Assembly: GCF_017368455.1 (NCBI RefSeq)
Contig: NZ_JAFNJU010000006.1
Location: forward strand, 124,001-188,000
Origin: Proteiniclasticum aestuarii
GTDB lineage: Bacteria; Bacillota; Clostridia; Clostridiales; Clostridiaceae
Length of the DNA stretch: 64,000 nucleotides
Direction of reading: 5' to 3'
The notes under the pieces are model-generated. The model was given only the letters and a program-made list of their open reading frames with translations. It did not search any database and was not told where the DNA came from. The number at the start of each line of letters is the position of its first letter. The stretch's first letter is position 1. The translations under genes were made by a program, and so were the position numbers. Below, one piece after another: positions 24,916-33,890 of this stretch.

Positions 24916-25641
24916 ATGAAAAACAAGGAGGCGAGAGCGATAGTAGTACTAGAACGAATAAAAAAAGAACCGAATGAGTCCATCGGAGAATATGTCTACA
25001 ATACGCTGAAGAAGAACATCATCAACATGAACATCAAGCCGGGCGACAAGATCAGTGAAAAGGAGATTTCAGGACTCCTGGAACTGAGTCGTACCCCCAT
25101 AAGAGAAGCATTCATCAAGCTTTCCAGGGAAGGGGTGCTGTATATTCTACCTCAGAAAGGGACCTATATTTCCAAAATCAATCTGAAACAGGTGGATGAA
25201 GCGCGATTCATAAGAGAATGTCTTGAAAAAGGGGTCATGGGTATTGCCGTCCAGGGGATATCCGAAGAATATCAGAATGCGCTGGAGGAAAGCCTTCTCA
25301 AACAGAAGAATCATATCGACAACAAAGAGTATGAGAAGTTTCTGGAAGAAGATGAAGCCTTCCACAAGCTGATCTTCGAAGCCTGTGACAAGGAGCGCAG
25401 CTGGGAAATCATTGAAATGGTCAACACCCAGTATAAGCGAGTCCGGCTGCTGAGTTTTGAGCTCCATGAAAGTCTGGATAAAGTATACAAGCAGCATGTA
25501 CAGATTTATGACACCATCGTGAACAAGAATCTAGGTCTTGCGGAGGAAATGGTGACAATACATGTGAAAAAGATTCTTTCGGATCAGATGCTTCTCCAGC
25601 AGAAATTTCCGGAGTATTTCGAAACGGAAGAGACCCTTTAA
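24916..25641 (+). CDS. GntR regulator, FCD subfamily (hexuronate regulator A)
   Basis: 241 residues as drawn. Winged helix: YNTLKKNIINMNIKPGDKIS, then ISGLLELSRTPIREAFIKLSREGVLYILPQKGTYIS; then an all-helical FCD ligand domain (about residues 90-230) with EARFIRECLEKGVM and His residues that usually hold a metal. Such regulators (UxuR, ExuR, KdgR types) bind sugar acids. ATG 24916 has no ribosome site, whereas a perfect AAGGAGG lies at 24925-24931 inside the frame and is followed, eight bases later, by ATA 24940 in frame; this may be the true start. A paralogue lies at 61608. Confidence 0.88.
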   Translation: MKNKEARAIVVLERIKKEPNESIGEYVYNTLKKNIINMNIKPGDKISEKEISGLLELSRTPIREAFIKLSREGVLYILPQKGTYISKINLKQVDEARFIRECLEKGVMGIAVQGISEEYQNALEESLLKQKNHIDNKEYEKFLEEDEAFHKLIFEACDKERSWEIIEMVNTQYKRVRLLSFELHESLDKVYKQHVQIYDTIVNKNLGLAEEMVTIHVKKILSDQMLLQQKFPEYFETEETL

Positions 25642-25704
25642 CCTACGCTCTCCTTTGATTCTTCTTAGAAGCAGAACTGCCGGTAAATGATCAAACAATC
25701 CTTG

Positions 25705-25733
25705 CAGCGCCGTAACACGGCGCTGTTTTCTTT
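25705..25733 (+). terminator. Terminator after GntR-A
   Basis: CAGCGCCG (25705-25712) pairs perfectly with CGGCGCTG (25718-25725) around TAACA, followed by TTTTCTTT. Confidence 0.88.
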
Positions 25734-25945
25734 GCGGTAAATCAAAAAAACGACGTGATAAGGAAATAACAAGCGAAAATTCCATGATAAACGCGTTGAT
25801 TATTAAAATGATTCAGCGGGAACAGTATGGATTCTCGACAAATGACCAGGATGAGAAAGCAGCAGGAAGAGAATTCAGGAGAAAGTTTAATGTATCTTAC
25901 ACGGCGGAATTCCATGAGAGGACCCAGGAAGAATAGGTTTTCAGG
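25734..25945. other. Intergenic stretch before the TRAP promoter
   Basis: Together with the promoter and leader this separates two genes by 435 bases. I see no credible coding frame. AATTCCATGA occurs near 25781 and again near 25910, too short to interpret. The rest shows no clear structure. Confidence 0.4.
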
Positions 25946-25951
25946 TAATCG

Positions 25952-25981
25952 TTGACATAAACCACACTAGTATGGTAGTAT
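25952..25981 (+). promoter_or_regulatory. Promoter and operator of the TRAP/uxuA operon
   Basis: TTGACA (25952-25957), 18 bases, TAGTAT (25976-25981). The operator ACTAGTATGGTAGT (25966-25979) is identical to that of the GntR-A gene and overlaps the -10 box. A 95-base leader follows before the start at 26077. Confidence 0.82.
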
Positions 25982-26076
25982 GGTGCATGTACTGATGAGA
26001 AGGGTTCTGAAAACGTTTATGAATCCATCCTTCAGCACAAATATAGAATCCAATATATTGGGAGGGAGAAACAAAA

Positions 26077-27132
26077 ATGAAGAAATCAAGATTTTTAGCT
26101 CTAGGTCTGGTTCTGGCGATGTCTGTCACAGCACTTGTTGGGTGTGGCGCTGCTGAAGACAAGGAACCAGAAGGGGAAACTCCAGGTGTGGAAGAACCAG
26201 GTAATGGGGGAGCCGAAGAAGTTCAGGATATTGAATGGAAGCTTGGACACTTAGGAAATGATACACATATGTGGAATGTCACCGCACTGCACTTTGCAGA
26301 ACTGGTGGAGGAAAAGACCGGTGGTCAGCTGACCATTAAGGTTTATCCAAACGAATCCCTTGGAAATGAAATTGACAACATCAACATGATCCAGTCGGGT
26401 GCTGCTGATATGGTTATATCAGGAGAATCCATGCAGAACTGGGCAGATAGAGCAGCACTGATGGCTGTACCTTATGCATTCAATAATCTGGACCATCTTC
26501 GTTCCGTTGTGGAAGGAGAAATCGGTGATGAAATCGAGGCCGAATTATCAGAAAAGATCGGTCTGAAGCCACTGTATTATCATGTGCGTGCACCAAGAAA
26601 TCTTACCTCCAACAGACCGATCAGTACACCTGCGGATCTGGACGGTTTCAAGATGAGAGTGCCGAATGTACCGCTGTTTGTAGAAGCCTGGAAAGCAGCA
26701 GGAGCCAGCCCACAGGTTATGGCATTCAGTGAAGTGTTCACAGGACTGCAGCAGAATGTGCTGGAAGGTCAGGAAAATCCCTATGATCTGATCCACTCAG
26801 CAAACTTCAATGAAGTTCAGGAATATGCCAATGAGACAGAACACGTGTATGGATGGCTGTACGCACTGGTAGGAGAAAAGCAGTTCAGTGAACTGACCGA
26901 GTCCAATCAGGCGGCAGTGATGGAAGCGGCAGCTGAAACACAGACCTTCGCAGACAATCTGTTCGAAGAAGAGATCTCCAAATACAAGGAAGAGCTGATC
27001 GAAAGAGGCATGAAGATCAACTCTGAAGTGGACAAGGATGCTTTCCGTGAAGCAATGGCTCCAGCAGTCCAGGGCTTCCTGAACGAAACGCAGCTTGATC
27101 TCTACAACAGAATCGTAGAAGCAGGAAAATAA
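26077..27132 (+). CDS. dctP: TRAP transporter solute-binding lipoprotein (DctP family)
   Basis: 351 residues. Signal peptide with lipobox (ALVGC), then an acidic Pro/Glu/Gly linker (residues 24-48), then the DctP fold: WKLGHLGNDTHMWNVTALHF, GAADMVISGESM, and the conserved segment KMRVPNVPLFVEAWKAAGAS with the carboxylate-binding Arg. The gene is under the shared GntR operator and precedes dctQ, dctM, a zinc dehydrogenase and uxuA, so a hexuronate such as glucuronate or galacturonate is the likely ligand. Being a lipoprotein is typical for Gram-positive TRAP receptors. Confidence 0.92.
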   Translation: MKKSRFLALGLVLAMSVTALVGCGAAEDKEPEGETPGVEEPGNGGAEEVQDIEWKLGHLGNDTHMWNVTALHFAELVEEKTGGQLTIKVYPNESLGNEIDNINMIQSGAADMVISGESMQNWADRAALMAVPYAFNNLDHLRSVVEGEIGDEIEAELSEKIGLKPLYYHVRAPRNLTSNRPISTPADLDGFKMRVPNVPLFVEAWKAAGASPQVMAFSEVFTGLQQNVLEGQENPYDLIHSANFNEVQEYANETEHVYGWLYALVGEKQFSELTESNQAAVMEAAAETQTFADNLFEEEISKYKEELIERGMKINSEVDKDAFREAMAPAVQGFLNETQLDLYNRIVEAGK

Positions 27133-27143
27133 AGAACCCCCTC

Positions 27144-27177
27144 AATAGGATGTCTCAGATACCTGAGATATCCTATT
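27144..27177 (+). terminator. Intercistronic hairpin between dctP and dctQ
   Basis: A 15-bp stem (27144-27158 with 27163-27177, one G-U pair) around ATAC, without a U-tract. It probably protects the dctP message or reduces read-through, so that the binding protein outnumbers the membrane subunits. Confidence 0.6.
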
Positions 27178-27247
27178 TGAAAGTTGTCTCAGCACATCAG
27201 ATGGAACTGAAGATTAGAAAGGAGGATGGCATTACTGCTACAAGCAT

Positions 27248-27757
27248 ATGGTAGATAGAGTGCCAAATAAGATGAAGAATAAAGACATCATCGAAACGAT
27301 ACTGAAAATCGGTACCCTTGCATCCTTCGTTGGATTAATTGTTACGGTATTATTACAGGTTATCACCAGATTTTTCATTCCCGGTATCACCCTGGTATGG
27401 ACAGAAGAGGGGTCCCGTTTCCTCTTCAAGTTCGCCGTTGCATTCGGCGCACCCCTGGCCATGAAACACAATGAGTATGTCAACGTGGACATTGTTCTGA
27501 ACATGATGAAAGGAAAGTCAAAAGATGTTCTGAATGTGATCATCCAGATCATGTCCATCGGACTTTTTGCGGTGGTGCTGAAAGAGTCCTGGACATTTGT
27601 CAAGATTGGACATGCTCAGATGTCTCCAACCCTGGGTATACCCATGTCCGTTTCCCATGCCGCCATTACAGTCGCCAGTCTGTTTATCATTCTCTATGGA
27701 GTGGTGAACCTGTATAAGACATTCACCGGATTCAGAAAGGGGGGTGAAGTGAAATGA
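27248..27757 (+). CDS. dctQ: TRAP transporter small membrane subunit (DctQ)
   Basis: 169 residues with four membrane spans (about residues 18-40, 58-75, 95-115, 138-158) and the DctQ hallmarks VWTEEGSRFLFKFAVAFGA and KHNEYVNVDIV. The start is uncertain: AAGGAGG at 27219-27225 lies 22 bases before ATG 27248, too far for a normal start; GTG 27260 and ATG 27272 are further still. The stop overlaps dctM by four bases. It bridges the receptor and the large permease. Confidence 0.88.
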   Translation: MVDRVPNKMKNKDIIETILKIGTLASFVGLIVTVLLQVITRFFIPGITLVWTEEGSRFLFKFAVAFGAPLAMKHNEYVNVDIVLNMMKGKSKDVLNVIIQIMSIGLFAVVLKESWTFVKIGHAQMSPTLGIPMSVSHAAITVASLFIILYGVVNLYKTFTGFRKGGEVK

Positions 27758-29028
27758 GTGCACTGATCTTATTCATCGCATTCCTGTTCCTTCTGTTCTT
27801 CGGACTGCCCGTAGCCTTTTCACTGGGCGCATCGTCTCTCATCTATCTGCTCATCGAGGACATTCCCCTGACCGTCATGGCCCAGAAGATGTACTCCGGC
27901 ATTGATTCCTTCACTCTGGTGAGCATCCCCGGATTCATCCTGGCTGGTAACCTGATGAACACAGGTGGAATCACCAAAAGAATCATCGCTTTCGCCAATT
28001 CACTTCTGGGATTCATCAGAGGAGGGCTTTCACTGGCGAACATCGGTGCATCCATGCTCTTCGCAGGGATTTCCGGAACTGCCCTGGCCGATACGGCAAG
28101 TATAGGTGCCATGCTGATTCCAGCCATGAAAGAAGAAGGTTACGAGGCTGATTTCTCAGCAGCGGTAACGGCATCTTCATCCACTGTGGGACCGATCATT
28201 CCACCCAGTCTGCCTATGATCATCGCAGGTACGCTGACTGGAATCTCTGTGGGAAAACTCTTCATCGCAGGTGCCATTCCCGGAATTCTTCTGGGGTTGT
28301 CCATGATGGTGGTTTCCTACTTCATCAGTGTCAAGCGTAATCACCCCAAGGGAGAGAAGCAGTCACTGAAAGTCATCTGGAAGACTTTCCTGGATGCCAT
28401 CTGGGCCATCGGACTGACCCTTCTGATCCTGTTCGGTATCTTAAGTGGTGTGTTTACCCCTACAGAAGCATCCATCATGGCGGTGGTCTACGCAATTCTG
28501 GTCGGAAAGTATGTGTACAAGGATCTGAAATTCTCGCAGCTTCCCGGTGCCATCATCGAATCCGTCAAGGGTTCTGCAGCCATCATGATCCTTGTGGCAT
28601 TCGCCAACGTTTTTGCATGGATCCTGGCAAGCGAACAGATACCGCAGATGATTGCCAGCGGAATTCTGTCCATCACCACGAACAAGATTCTGGTGATACT
28701 GCTGATCAATCTGCTTCTGCTGTTCGTCGGAACATTTATGGAAACCATAGCGGCACTGATCATTCTGTTCCCTGTGCTTCTACCCGTGGCCATCAGTGTG
28801 GGCATCGATCCGATTCAGTTTGGTGTCATGGCGGTCCTAAACCTTGTCATCGGTCTGACAACACCTCCGGTGGGGGTTTGCCTCTTTGTGGCATCAAGCA
28901 TCGGAAATGTGTCGCTGACGAAAATATCCAAGGCGGTTCTGCCATTCCTGCTGGTAAGCTTAGGCGTGCTTATGCTGGTCAGCTATGTGCCTGCCATCAG
29001 CTTATGGTTGCCTAGCCTATTGAACTAA
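27754..29028 (+). CDS. dctM: TRAP transporter large permease (DctM)
   Basis: 424 residues and about twelve membrane spans, the usual size. Conserved stretches include LFFGLPVAFSLGASS, GISGTALADTASIGAMLIPAM, VGPIIPPSLPMII and NLVIGLTTPPVGVCLFVASS. It performs sodium-driven uptake with DctP and DctQ. The ATGA overlap with dctQ shows translational coupling; the dehydrogenase gene follows after 19 bases. Confidence 0.94.
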   Translation: MSALILFIAFLFLLFFGLPVAFSLGASSLIYLLIEDIPLTVMAQKMYSGIDSFTLVSIPGFILAGNLMNTGGITKRIIAFANSLLGFIRGGLSLANIGASMLFAGISGTALADTASIGAMLIPAMKEEGYEADFSAAVTASSSTVGPIIPPSLPMIIAGTLTGISVGKLFIAGAIPGILLGLSMMVVSYFISVKRNHPKGEKQSLKVIWKTFLDAIWAIGLTLLILFGILSGVFTPTEASIMAVVYAILVGKYVYKDLKFSQLPGAIIESVKGSAAIMILVAFANVFAWILASEQIPQMIASGILSITTNKILVILLINLLLLFVGTFMETIAALIILFPVLLPVAISVGIDPIQFGVMAVLNLVIGLTTPPVGVCLFVASSIGNVSLTKISKAVLPFLLVSLGVLMLVSYVPAISLWLPSLLN

Positions 29029-29047
29029 AGATGAAAGGAAGTATATA

Positions 29048-30064
29048 ATGAAAGCAATACAGATTACAGAACCCAGAAAACTTGAGATTGTGGAAGTTGA
29101 AAAACCGATGCTGAAGGATTCCGATGAAGTAATGATAAAGGTCAAGGCAGCAGGGATCTGCGGATCAGATGTTCATATCTATCACGGTACCAATCCCATG
29201 GCTACCTATCCAAGAATCATCGGACACGAATTCACAGGCGAGGTTGTAGAAGTCGGTACCAGTGTTCAGAATGTAGCGATTGGGGATAAAGTTGTTGTAG
29301 AACCGATTCTTTACTGTGGTGAATGCTATGCATGCCGTAGCGGAAGACCTAATGTTTGTGAAAAGCTTGAAGCCATGGGGGTTCATGTAGATGGCGGTAT
29401 GCGAGAATTTATTGTGGTACCATCAGCGAAGGCTCATAAAGTGAGTCCGGACCTTCCTTATGAAATGTCTGTAGTGGTTGAACCTTTCACCATTGCTGCG
29501 CAGAGCACCTGGAGAGGGGATGTGAAGAAGGGTGAAACCTGTCTCATCATGGGCGCTGGCCCCATCGGTCAGGCGATCCTGCAGTATGCGCTGCTCAAGG
29601 GAGCGACCTGTATTGTTTCCGACATTGATAACGAACGTCTTGATGATGCGAAGAAGCTGGGAGCGACCCATGTGATCAATCCGCTGGAAGTGGATGTGGT
29701 GGAAAAGGCAAGGGAACTTACTGGTGGATCCGGTCCCAACGTGACCATCGATTCAGCCTGTACGCTGAAAACCTTCGAACAGGCGGTAGAAATGACATCT
29801 CCTGCTGGTAGAGTTGTGGTTCTCGGGTTCAGTGTGGAGCCATCCAAGATCGCCCAGGTACACATTACAAAGAAAGAACTCACGATAGTCGGTTCAAGAC
29901 TTCAGACAAACAAGTTCGGAGAAGTCATCGGTTATCTGAACACTGGAGCCCTCAATCCAGAAGGATTTGTTACACACAAGTTCCATTTCCTGGATGCACA
30001 GAAAGCCATGGATCTCGTGGAAGATCCATCCATCAAGAAGAACAAAGTGATTATAACGTTCTAG
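29048..30064 (+). CDS. Zinc-dependent alcohol dehydrogenase family, likely hexonate (fructuronate/tagaturonate) reductase
   Basis: 338 residues, medium-chain dehydrogenase. Catalytic zinc ligands lie in AAGICGSDVHIYHG and GHEFTGEVVEVG; structural zinc cysteines in CGECYACRSGRPNVC; the NAD motif is MGAGPIGQ. It resembles YjjN/LgoD of E. coli, which oxidises L-galactonate to D-tagaturonate. Between the TRAP genes and uxuA, the missing step is reduction of fructuronate to mannonate, normally done by UxuB, which is absent from the window. I infer that this enzyme fills that place; no residue seen by eye proves it. Confidence 0.82.
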   Translation: MKAIQITEPRKLEIVEVEKPMLKDSDEVMIKVKAAGICGSDVHIYHGTNPMATYPRIIGHEFTGEVVEVGTSVQNVAIGDKVVVEPILYCGECYACRSGRPNVCEKLEAMGVHVDGGMREFIVVPSAKAHKVSPDLPYEMSVVVEPFTIAAQSTWRGDVKKGETCLIMGAGPIGQAILQYALLKGATCIVSDIDNERLDDAKKLGATHVINPLEVDVVEKARELTGGSGPNVTIDSACTLKTFEQAVEMTSPAGRVVVLGFSVEPSKIAQVHITKKELTIVGSRLQTNKFGEVIGYLNTGALNPEGFVTHKFHFLDAQKAMDLVEDPSIKKNKVIITF

Positions 30065-30102
30065 AACAATCAAAGTAAAACTCGTAAAGGAGGTATGCAA
30101 AA

Positions 30103-31188
30103 ATGCAAATGACATGGCGCTGGTACGGAAAAGACAATGATGACATCACACTGGACCATATCAGGCAGATTCCAGGTGTTACAGGAATCGTCTGGTCTCT
30201 GCATGACAAGGTTGCCGGAGAAGTCTGGGAAGAAGCACGCATCAAAGAAACCATGGACTATATCCGTTCCAAGGGATTTAATGGGGATGTGGTGGAAAGT
30301 GTAAACATCCATGACGACATCAAACTGGGCAACGAAAACCGTGACCATTATATCGATATCTATATCGATACCATCAGAAAACTGGGCAGAGAAGGGGTAA
30401 AGGTTATCTGCTATAACTTCATGCCCGTCTTCGACTGGACAAGAACTGATTTATACAAGGAAGCGGAGGATGGAAGCAACGCACTCTTCTATGAAAAGAA
30501 ACTGGTGGATGGCATCAATCCCCGAGAAGTTGCTGACAGAATTCTGAAAGGCGCAGCAGGCAAAACCATGCCAGGCTGGGAACCTGAAAGACTGGCAAAG
30601 CTGGAAGAGCTTTTTGACAAGTACAAGGATATTGATGAAGAGAAGCTTTATGAAAATCTCCAGTACTTTCTGGAGCGGATCATACCAGTGTGCGAAGAGG
30701 AAGATGTGAAAATGGCCATCCATCCGGATGATCCGCCATGGCCGATCTTTGGTCTGCCAAGAATCATCCGAAGCAGAGAGCACATCAGAAAGTTCCTGTC
30801 ACTGGTAGACAGTCCTTATAACGGATTGACCTTATGTACAGGTTCACTGGGATCCAGTGCGGACAATGATCTTCCTTCCATCATACGTGAGTTCAGTGAT
30901 CGCATTCACTTCGCACATATCCGTAATGTGAAAATCTTTGAGAATGGGGATTTCATAGAAACTTCCCATCGAGCACAAGACGGAAACGTGGATATCGTAG
31001 AAGTGCTGAAGGCATATCATGAAGCAGGATTCGAAGGATATGTACGTCCGGACCATGGAAGACATCTCTGGGGCGAGGAAAAGACCTGCAGACCCGGATA
31101 CGGTCTCTATGACAGAGCTTTAGGTGTCATGTATATGTGGGGCGTCTGGGATCTTCTGGAAAAGCAGAAAGCTGAAAAAGCAGAATAA
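30103..31188 (+). CDS. uxuA: Mannonate dehydratase UxuA
   Basis: 361 residues with the UxuA start MQMTWRWYGKDNDDITLDHI, the segment VVESVNIHDDIKLG, and NFMPVFDWTRTDL. Metal and substrate residues appear in MAIHPDDPPWP, TLCTGSLGS, HFAHIRNV and RPDHGR. It dehydrates D-mannonate to 2-keto-3-deoxygluconate. Length agrees with Firmicute UxuA (about 355-360 aa). It is the last gene of hexuronate module A and is followed by a strong terminator. The kinase and aldolase for the product are not in the window. Confidence 0.95.
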   Translation: MQMTWRWYGKDNDDITLDHIRQIPGVTGIVWSLHDKVAGEVWEEARIKETMDYIRSKGFNGDVVESVNIHDDIKLGNENRDHYIDIYIDTIRKLGREGVKVICYNFMPVFDWTRTDLYKEAEDGSNALFYEKKLVDGINPREVADRILKGAAGKTMPGWEPERLAKLEELFDKYKDIDEEKLYENLQYFLERIIPVCEEEDVKMAIHPDDPPWPIFGLPRIIRSREHIRKFLSLVDSPYNGLTLCTGSLGSSADNDLPSIIREFSDRIHFAHIRNVKIFENGDFIETSHRAQDGNVDIVEVLKAYHEAGFEGYVRPDHGRHLWGEEKTCRPGYGLYDRALGVMYMWGVWDLLEKQKAEKAE

Positions 31189-31224
31189 GTAAAACAATTG
31201 CAGGCCAGACCTGTGAAAAAAATG

Positions 31225-31270
31225 AAGAACCGCAGCAAAAGGAACCGTAGGATTTCGCTGCGGTTCTTTT
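31225..31270 (+). terminator. Terminator after uxuA
   Basis: AAGAACCGCAGC (31225-31236) pairs perfectly with GCTGCGGTTCTT (31257-31268), followed by TT; the loop is 20 bases. Confidence 0.82.
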
Positions 31271-31475
31271 GCGTCCTCTTTGATGCCGCTGAAGCCTGAA
31301 GAGAGGGCTCTGGTTAGGGGAAGGGAAGCAGTCTGGTCGATGGATATTTTGGAAGAGCGTATGATTTTCCTTTTTATTGGTCCTAAAATAAATTATACTA
31401 AAAGTAGATTATCAAGTAGCAAGATTATTTTGTCATTATATCTATTCCAAGAGAGATTCAGAAAGGAATGATTTT

Positions 31476-32804
31476 ATGCGTATTTTTTTCATGGGTAAGC
31501 ATGGAGGAAGTCATCCCAAGGAGAATAAAGAGAGAACTTCCCATCTTCCCATCACGGTGGCCAAGGTTCCAGGGGAACTGGTCTTTCCACTATCCATGCA
31601 CATAGGCGCTCCGGCAAAGACTGTGGTGGAAGTGGGGCAGAAAGTGAAGATCGGCACCCTTCTTGCTGAAGCGGGCGGATTTGTGTGTGCACCGGTTCAT
31701 GCATCCGTATCAGGAGAAGTCACAGCCATAGAAAAAAGACCCACCTTAAGCGGCCCTGCAGAATGTATTGTTGTAAAAAATGATGGGAAAGACACTTTTG
31801 AGGAGTCCATAAAAGAAAGAGAAGTCCCCGGGGACAACCAGGAGATTCTGGACATCATCCGAAACGCCGGCATCGTCGGCATGGGCGGCGCAGCCTTTCC
31901 CACAGCAGTGAAGCTGGATCCACCCAAGGGAAGCGTCATCGATACCCTCATCATCAACGGCGCGGAATGCGAACCTTATTCCACTTCAGACCATCGGGTC
32001 ATGGTGGAAGAGGGGGATGAGATCATTAAGGGTGTTCAGATTGCCCGGAAGCTGTTTCCGAAGCTGAAGAAGGTCTTCATTGCCATTGAAGACAATAAAC
32101 CTGATGCCATAGAAGCCATGAAGAAGGCGGCATCAGAAGAGAAGGACATTGAAGTGAGACCGCTTCATACCATGTATCCCAGAGGCTCTGAAAAGAATCT
32201 TATCAAAGATCTTACGGGCAGAGAAGTGCCTCCTGGGGGTCTGCCTGCAGGGGTTCGTTGTGTGCTCATGAATGTATCCACCACCCGAGCGGTTTATAGG
32301 GCAGTAGCCCTGGGAGAACCTCTCTATCAGAGAGTGGTTTCTGTTTCAGGGACACCGGTCAAGAATCCGAAGAATCTTCTGGTGAGAGTCGGTACGCCTG
32401 TGGAATCGCTTCTGGAGGAATGTGAAGGATTTACTGAGCCCGTTGAAAAGCTCCTCAGCGGAGGACCCATGATGGGCCGTGCGCTACCGGATGTGAAGGT
32501 GCCCATCATCAAGGCCATGACGGCCATTACGGCCCTGACGGAAGAAGAAGCGAGAGTAGGAGAGGAATCAGACTGCATCATGTGCGCCGAGTGCATTCAT
32601 GTCTGTCCTGTGAGCCTTCAGCCCATTCTCATCAGTGAAGCCTATAACAGGGGCGATCTGGATGCGGCAAAGAAGCTGGGGGCCATGGACTGCATCGAAT
32701 GTGGAAACTGCTCCTATATCTGTCCATCGAAGATTTCTCTTCTGGACAACATCAGAAATGCGAAGGCTGCCATAAAAGCCCAGCAGGAAAAGGAGGGAGC
32801 GTAG
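31476..32804 (+). CDS. rnfC: RnfC, Fe-S/flavin subunit of an Rnf-type complex
   Basis: 442 residues. N-terminal barrel-sandwich domain with GKHGGSHPKENKERT; NADH/FMN domain with GIVGMGGAAFPTAVKL and INGAECEPYSTSDHRVM; SLBB-like part; then two 4Fe-4S motifs, Cys367/370/373/377 (CIMCAECIHVCP) and Cys406/409/412/416 (CIECGNCSYICP). RnfC normally takes electrons at the cytoplasmic face and passes them to the membrane subunits. The ribosome site AGAAAGGAATG precedes ATG 31476. Only rnfD follows; rnfG, E, A and B are absent from this locus. Confidence 0.95.
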   Translation: MRIFFMGKHGGSHPKENKERTSHLPITVAKVPGELVFPLSMHIGAPAKTVVEVGQKVKIGTLLAEAGGFVCAPVHASVSGEVTAIEKRPTLSGPAECIVVKNDGKDTFEESIKEREVPGDNQEILDIIRNAGIVGMGGAAFPTAVKLDPPKGSVIDTLIINGAECEPYSTSDHRVMVEEGDEIIKGVQIARKLFPKLKKVFIAIEDNKPDAIEAMKKAASEEKDIEVRPLHTMYPRGSEKNLIKDLTGREVPPGGLPAGVRCVLMNVSTTRAVYRAVALGEPLYQRVVSVSGTPVKNPKNLLVRVGTPVESLLEECEGFTEPVEKLLSGGPMMGRALPDVKVPIIKAMTAITALTEEEARVGEESDCIMCAECIHVCPVSLQPILISEAYNRGDLDAAKKLGAMDCIECGNCSYICPSKISLLDNIRNAKAAIKAQQEKEGA

Positions 32805-32805
32805 C

Positions 32806-33798
32806 ATGATGGAGAAACTGAAAAACATGAAATCCGGTCCTTCCCCGCATATACGGACTCCGAGAACTACCCCCTGGGTCATGACCCAGGTGCTCATTGC
32901 CCTGATTCCGCCCGCAGCGGCAGCCACCTACTTCTTCGGCTGGAAAGTGCTTCTGCTCATCGCCCTTGGCATGCTTACCTCTGTGGCCAGTGAATATCTT
33001 TTCCAGAAGCTGACCTACAGAAAGATCACCATAAATGACCGAAGCGCTCTGGTCACCGGAGCTCTCCTGGGCTTAAGCCTGCCTGTGACAGCGCCCTGGT
33101 GGACCGTGGTCATCGGTTCCGTCTTTGCCATCGTCATCGTGAAGCAGCTGCCAGGCGGCATCGGAAAAAACACCTTCAACCCGGCGGTGGCGGCCAGAGT
33201 CATGCTGAAGGCCTTCTTCTCCCCCTGGATCACCAACTGGGTGCTTCCAGGCCCCGATGCGATGTCCTCAGCCACTCCCCTGGAATACATCGGTGGAGGC
33301 GTAAAGATCGTGTCCGAAAAGGTTCCGGATCTCTTTGATCTTTTCATGGGATTCAATCTGGGCGGAAATGCAGGAGAAACCAGCAAGCTTCTGATTCTTG
33401 TGGGGATGATCTACCTCATTGTCAGAAGAATCATAAACCCCAAGATTCCAATCCTCTATATCCTCACCGCCATGCTGGTCACCGGATTCTATTCCGGATT
33501 CAACCTGGAGTTCATGGCAAGCCATGCCTTTTCAGGCACTCTGTTCTTTGCGGCCACCTATATGGCCACGGACTACAGCTCTGGAGCTTTGACGCCGGAA
33601 GGCAAGACGGTTTTCGCCATCGGCGCAGGTGTGCTGACGGCTTTCTTCAGAATTGCCTTCACCTATCCGGGCGGTGTGGGATTCGCCATTCTCATCATGA
33701 ATGCCCTGGCTCCTCACATTGACCAGAAGCTCATGCCGAGAATCTACGGACACAAGAGAAGGCCGGATGTGAAGTTCAACAGACAGAAAAGAGCATAG
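32806..33798 (+). CDS. rnfD: RnfD, flavin-carrying membrane subunit
   Basis: 330 residues and about ten membrane spans. The start GPSPHIRTPRTTPWVMTQV and NTFNPAVAARVML are RnfD/NqrB signatures. The segment GPDAMSSATPLEY matches the place where RnfD carries covalently bound FMN on threonine. It starts one base after the rnfC stop. In complete complexes RnfD passes electrons to RnfG on the outer side, but no rnfG follows here; an FAH-family gene comes 93 bases downstream. Confidence 0.94.
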   Translation: MMEKLKNMKSGPSPHIRTPRTTPWVMTQVLIALIPPAAAATYFFGWKVLLLIALGMLTSVASEYLFQKLTYRKITINDRSALVTGALLGLSLPVTAPWWTVVIGSVFAIVIVKQLPGGIGKNTFNPAVAARVMLKAFFSPWITNWVLPGPDAMSSATPLEYIGGGVKIVSEKVPDLFDLFMGFNLGGNAGETSKLLILVGMIYLIVRRIINPKIPILYILTAMLVTGFYSGFNLEFMASHAFSGTLFFAATYMATDYSSGALTPEGKTVFAIGAGVLTAFFRIAFTYPGGVGFAILIMNALAPHIDQKLMPRIYGHKRRPDVKFNRQKRA

Positions 33799-33890
33799 AA
33801 AAAGAGACCCTGCAGCATCGTCGCGGAAGTACTCTAAGTATCCGCAGCATAGGACGCAACAAAGAGACAGTATAAAAGGAGAGAGGAAGC

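Noticed and set aside
31271-31475. 63-codon frame at 31280-31471 between uxuA and rnfC
   Set aside because: No ribosome site, no recognisable protein character, and it follows directly on a terminator; the stretch is more likely the rnfC leader.
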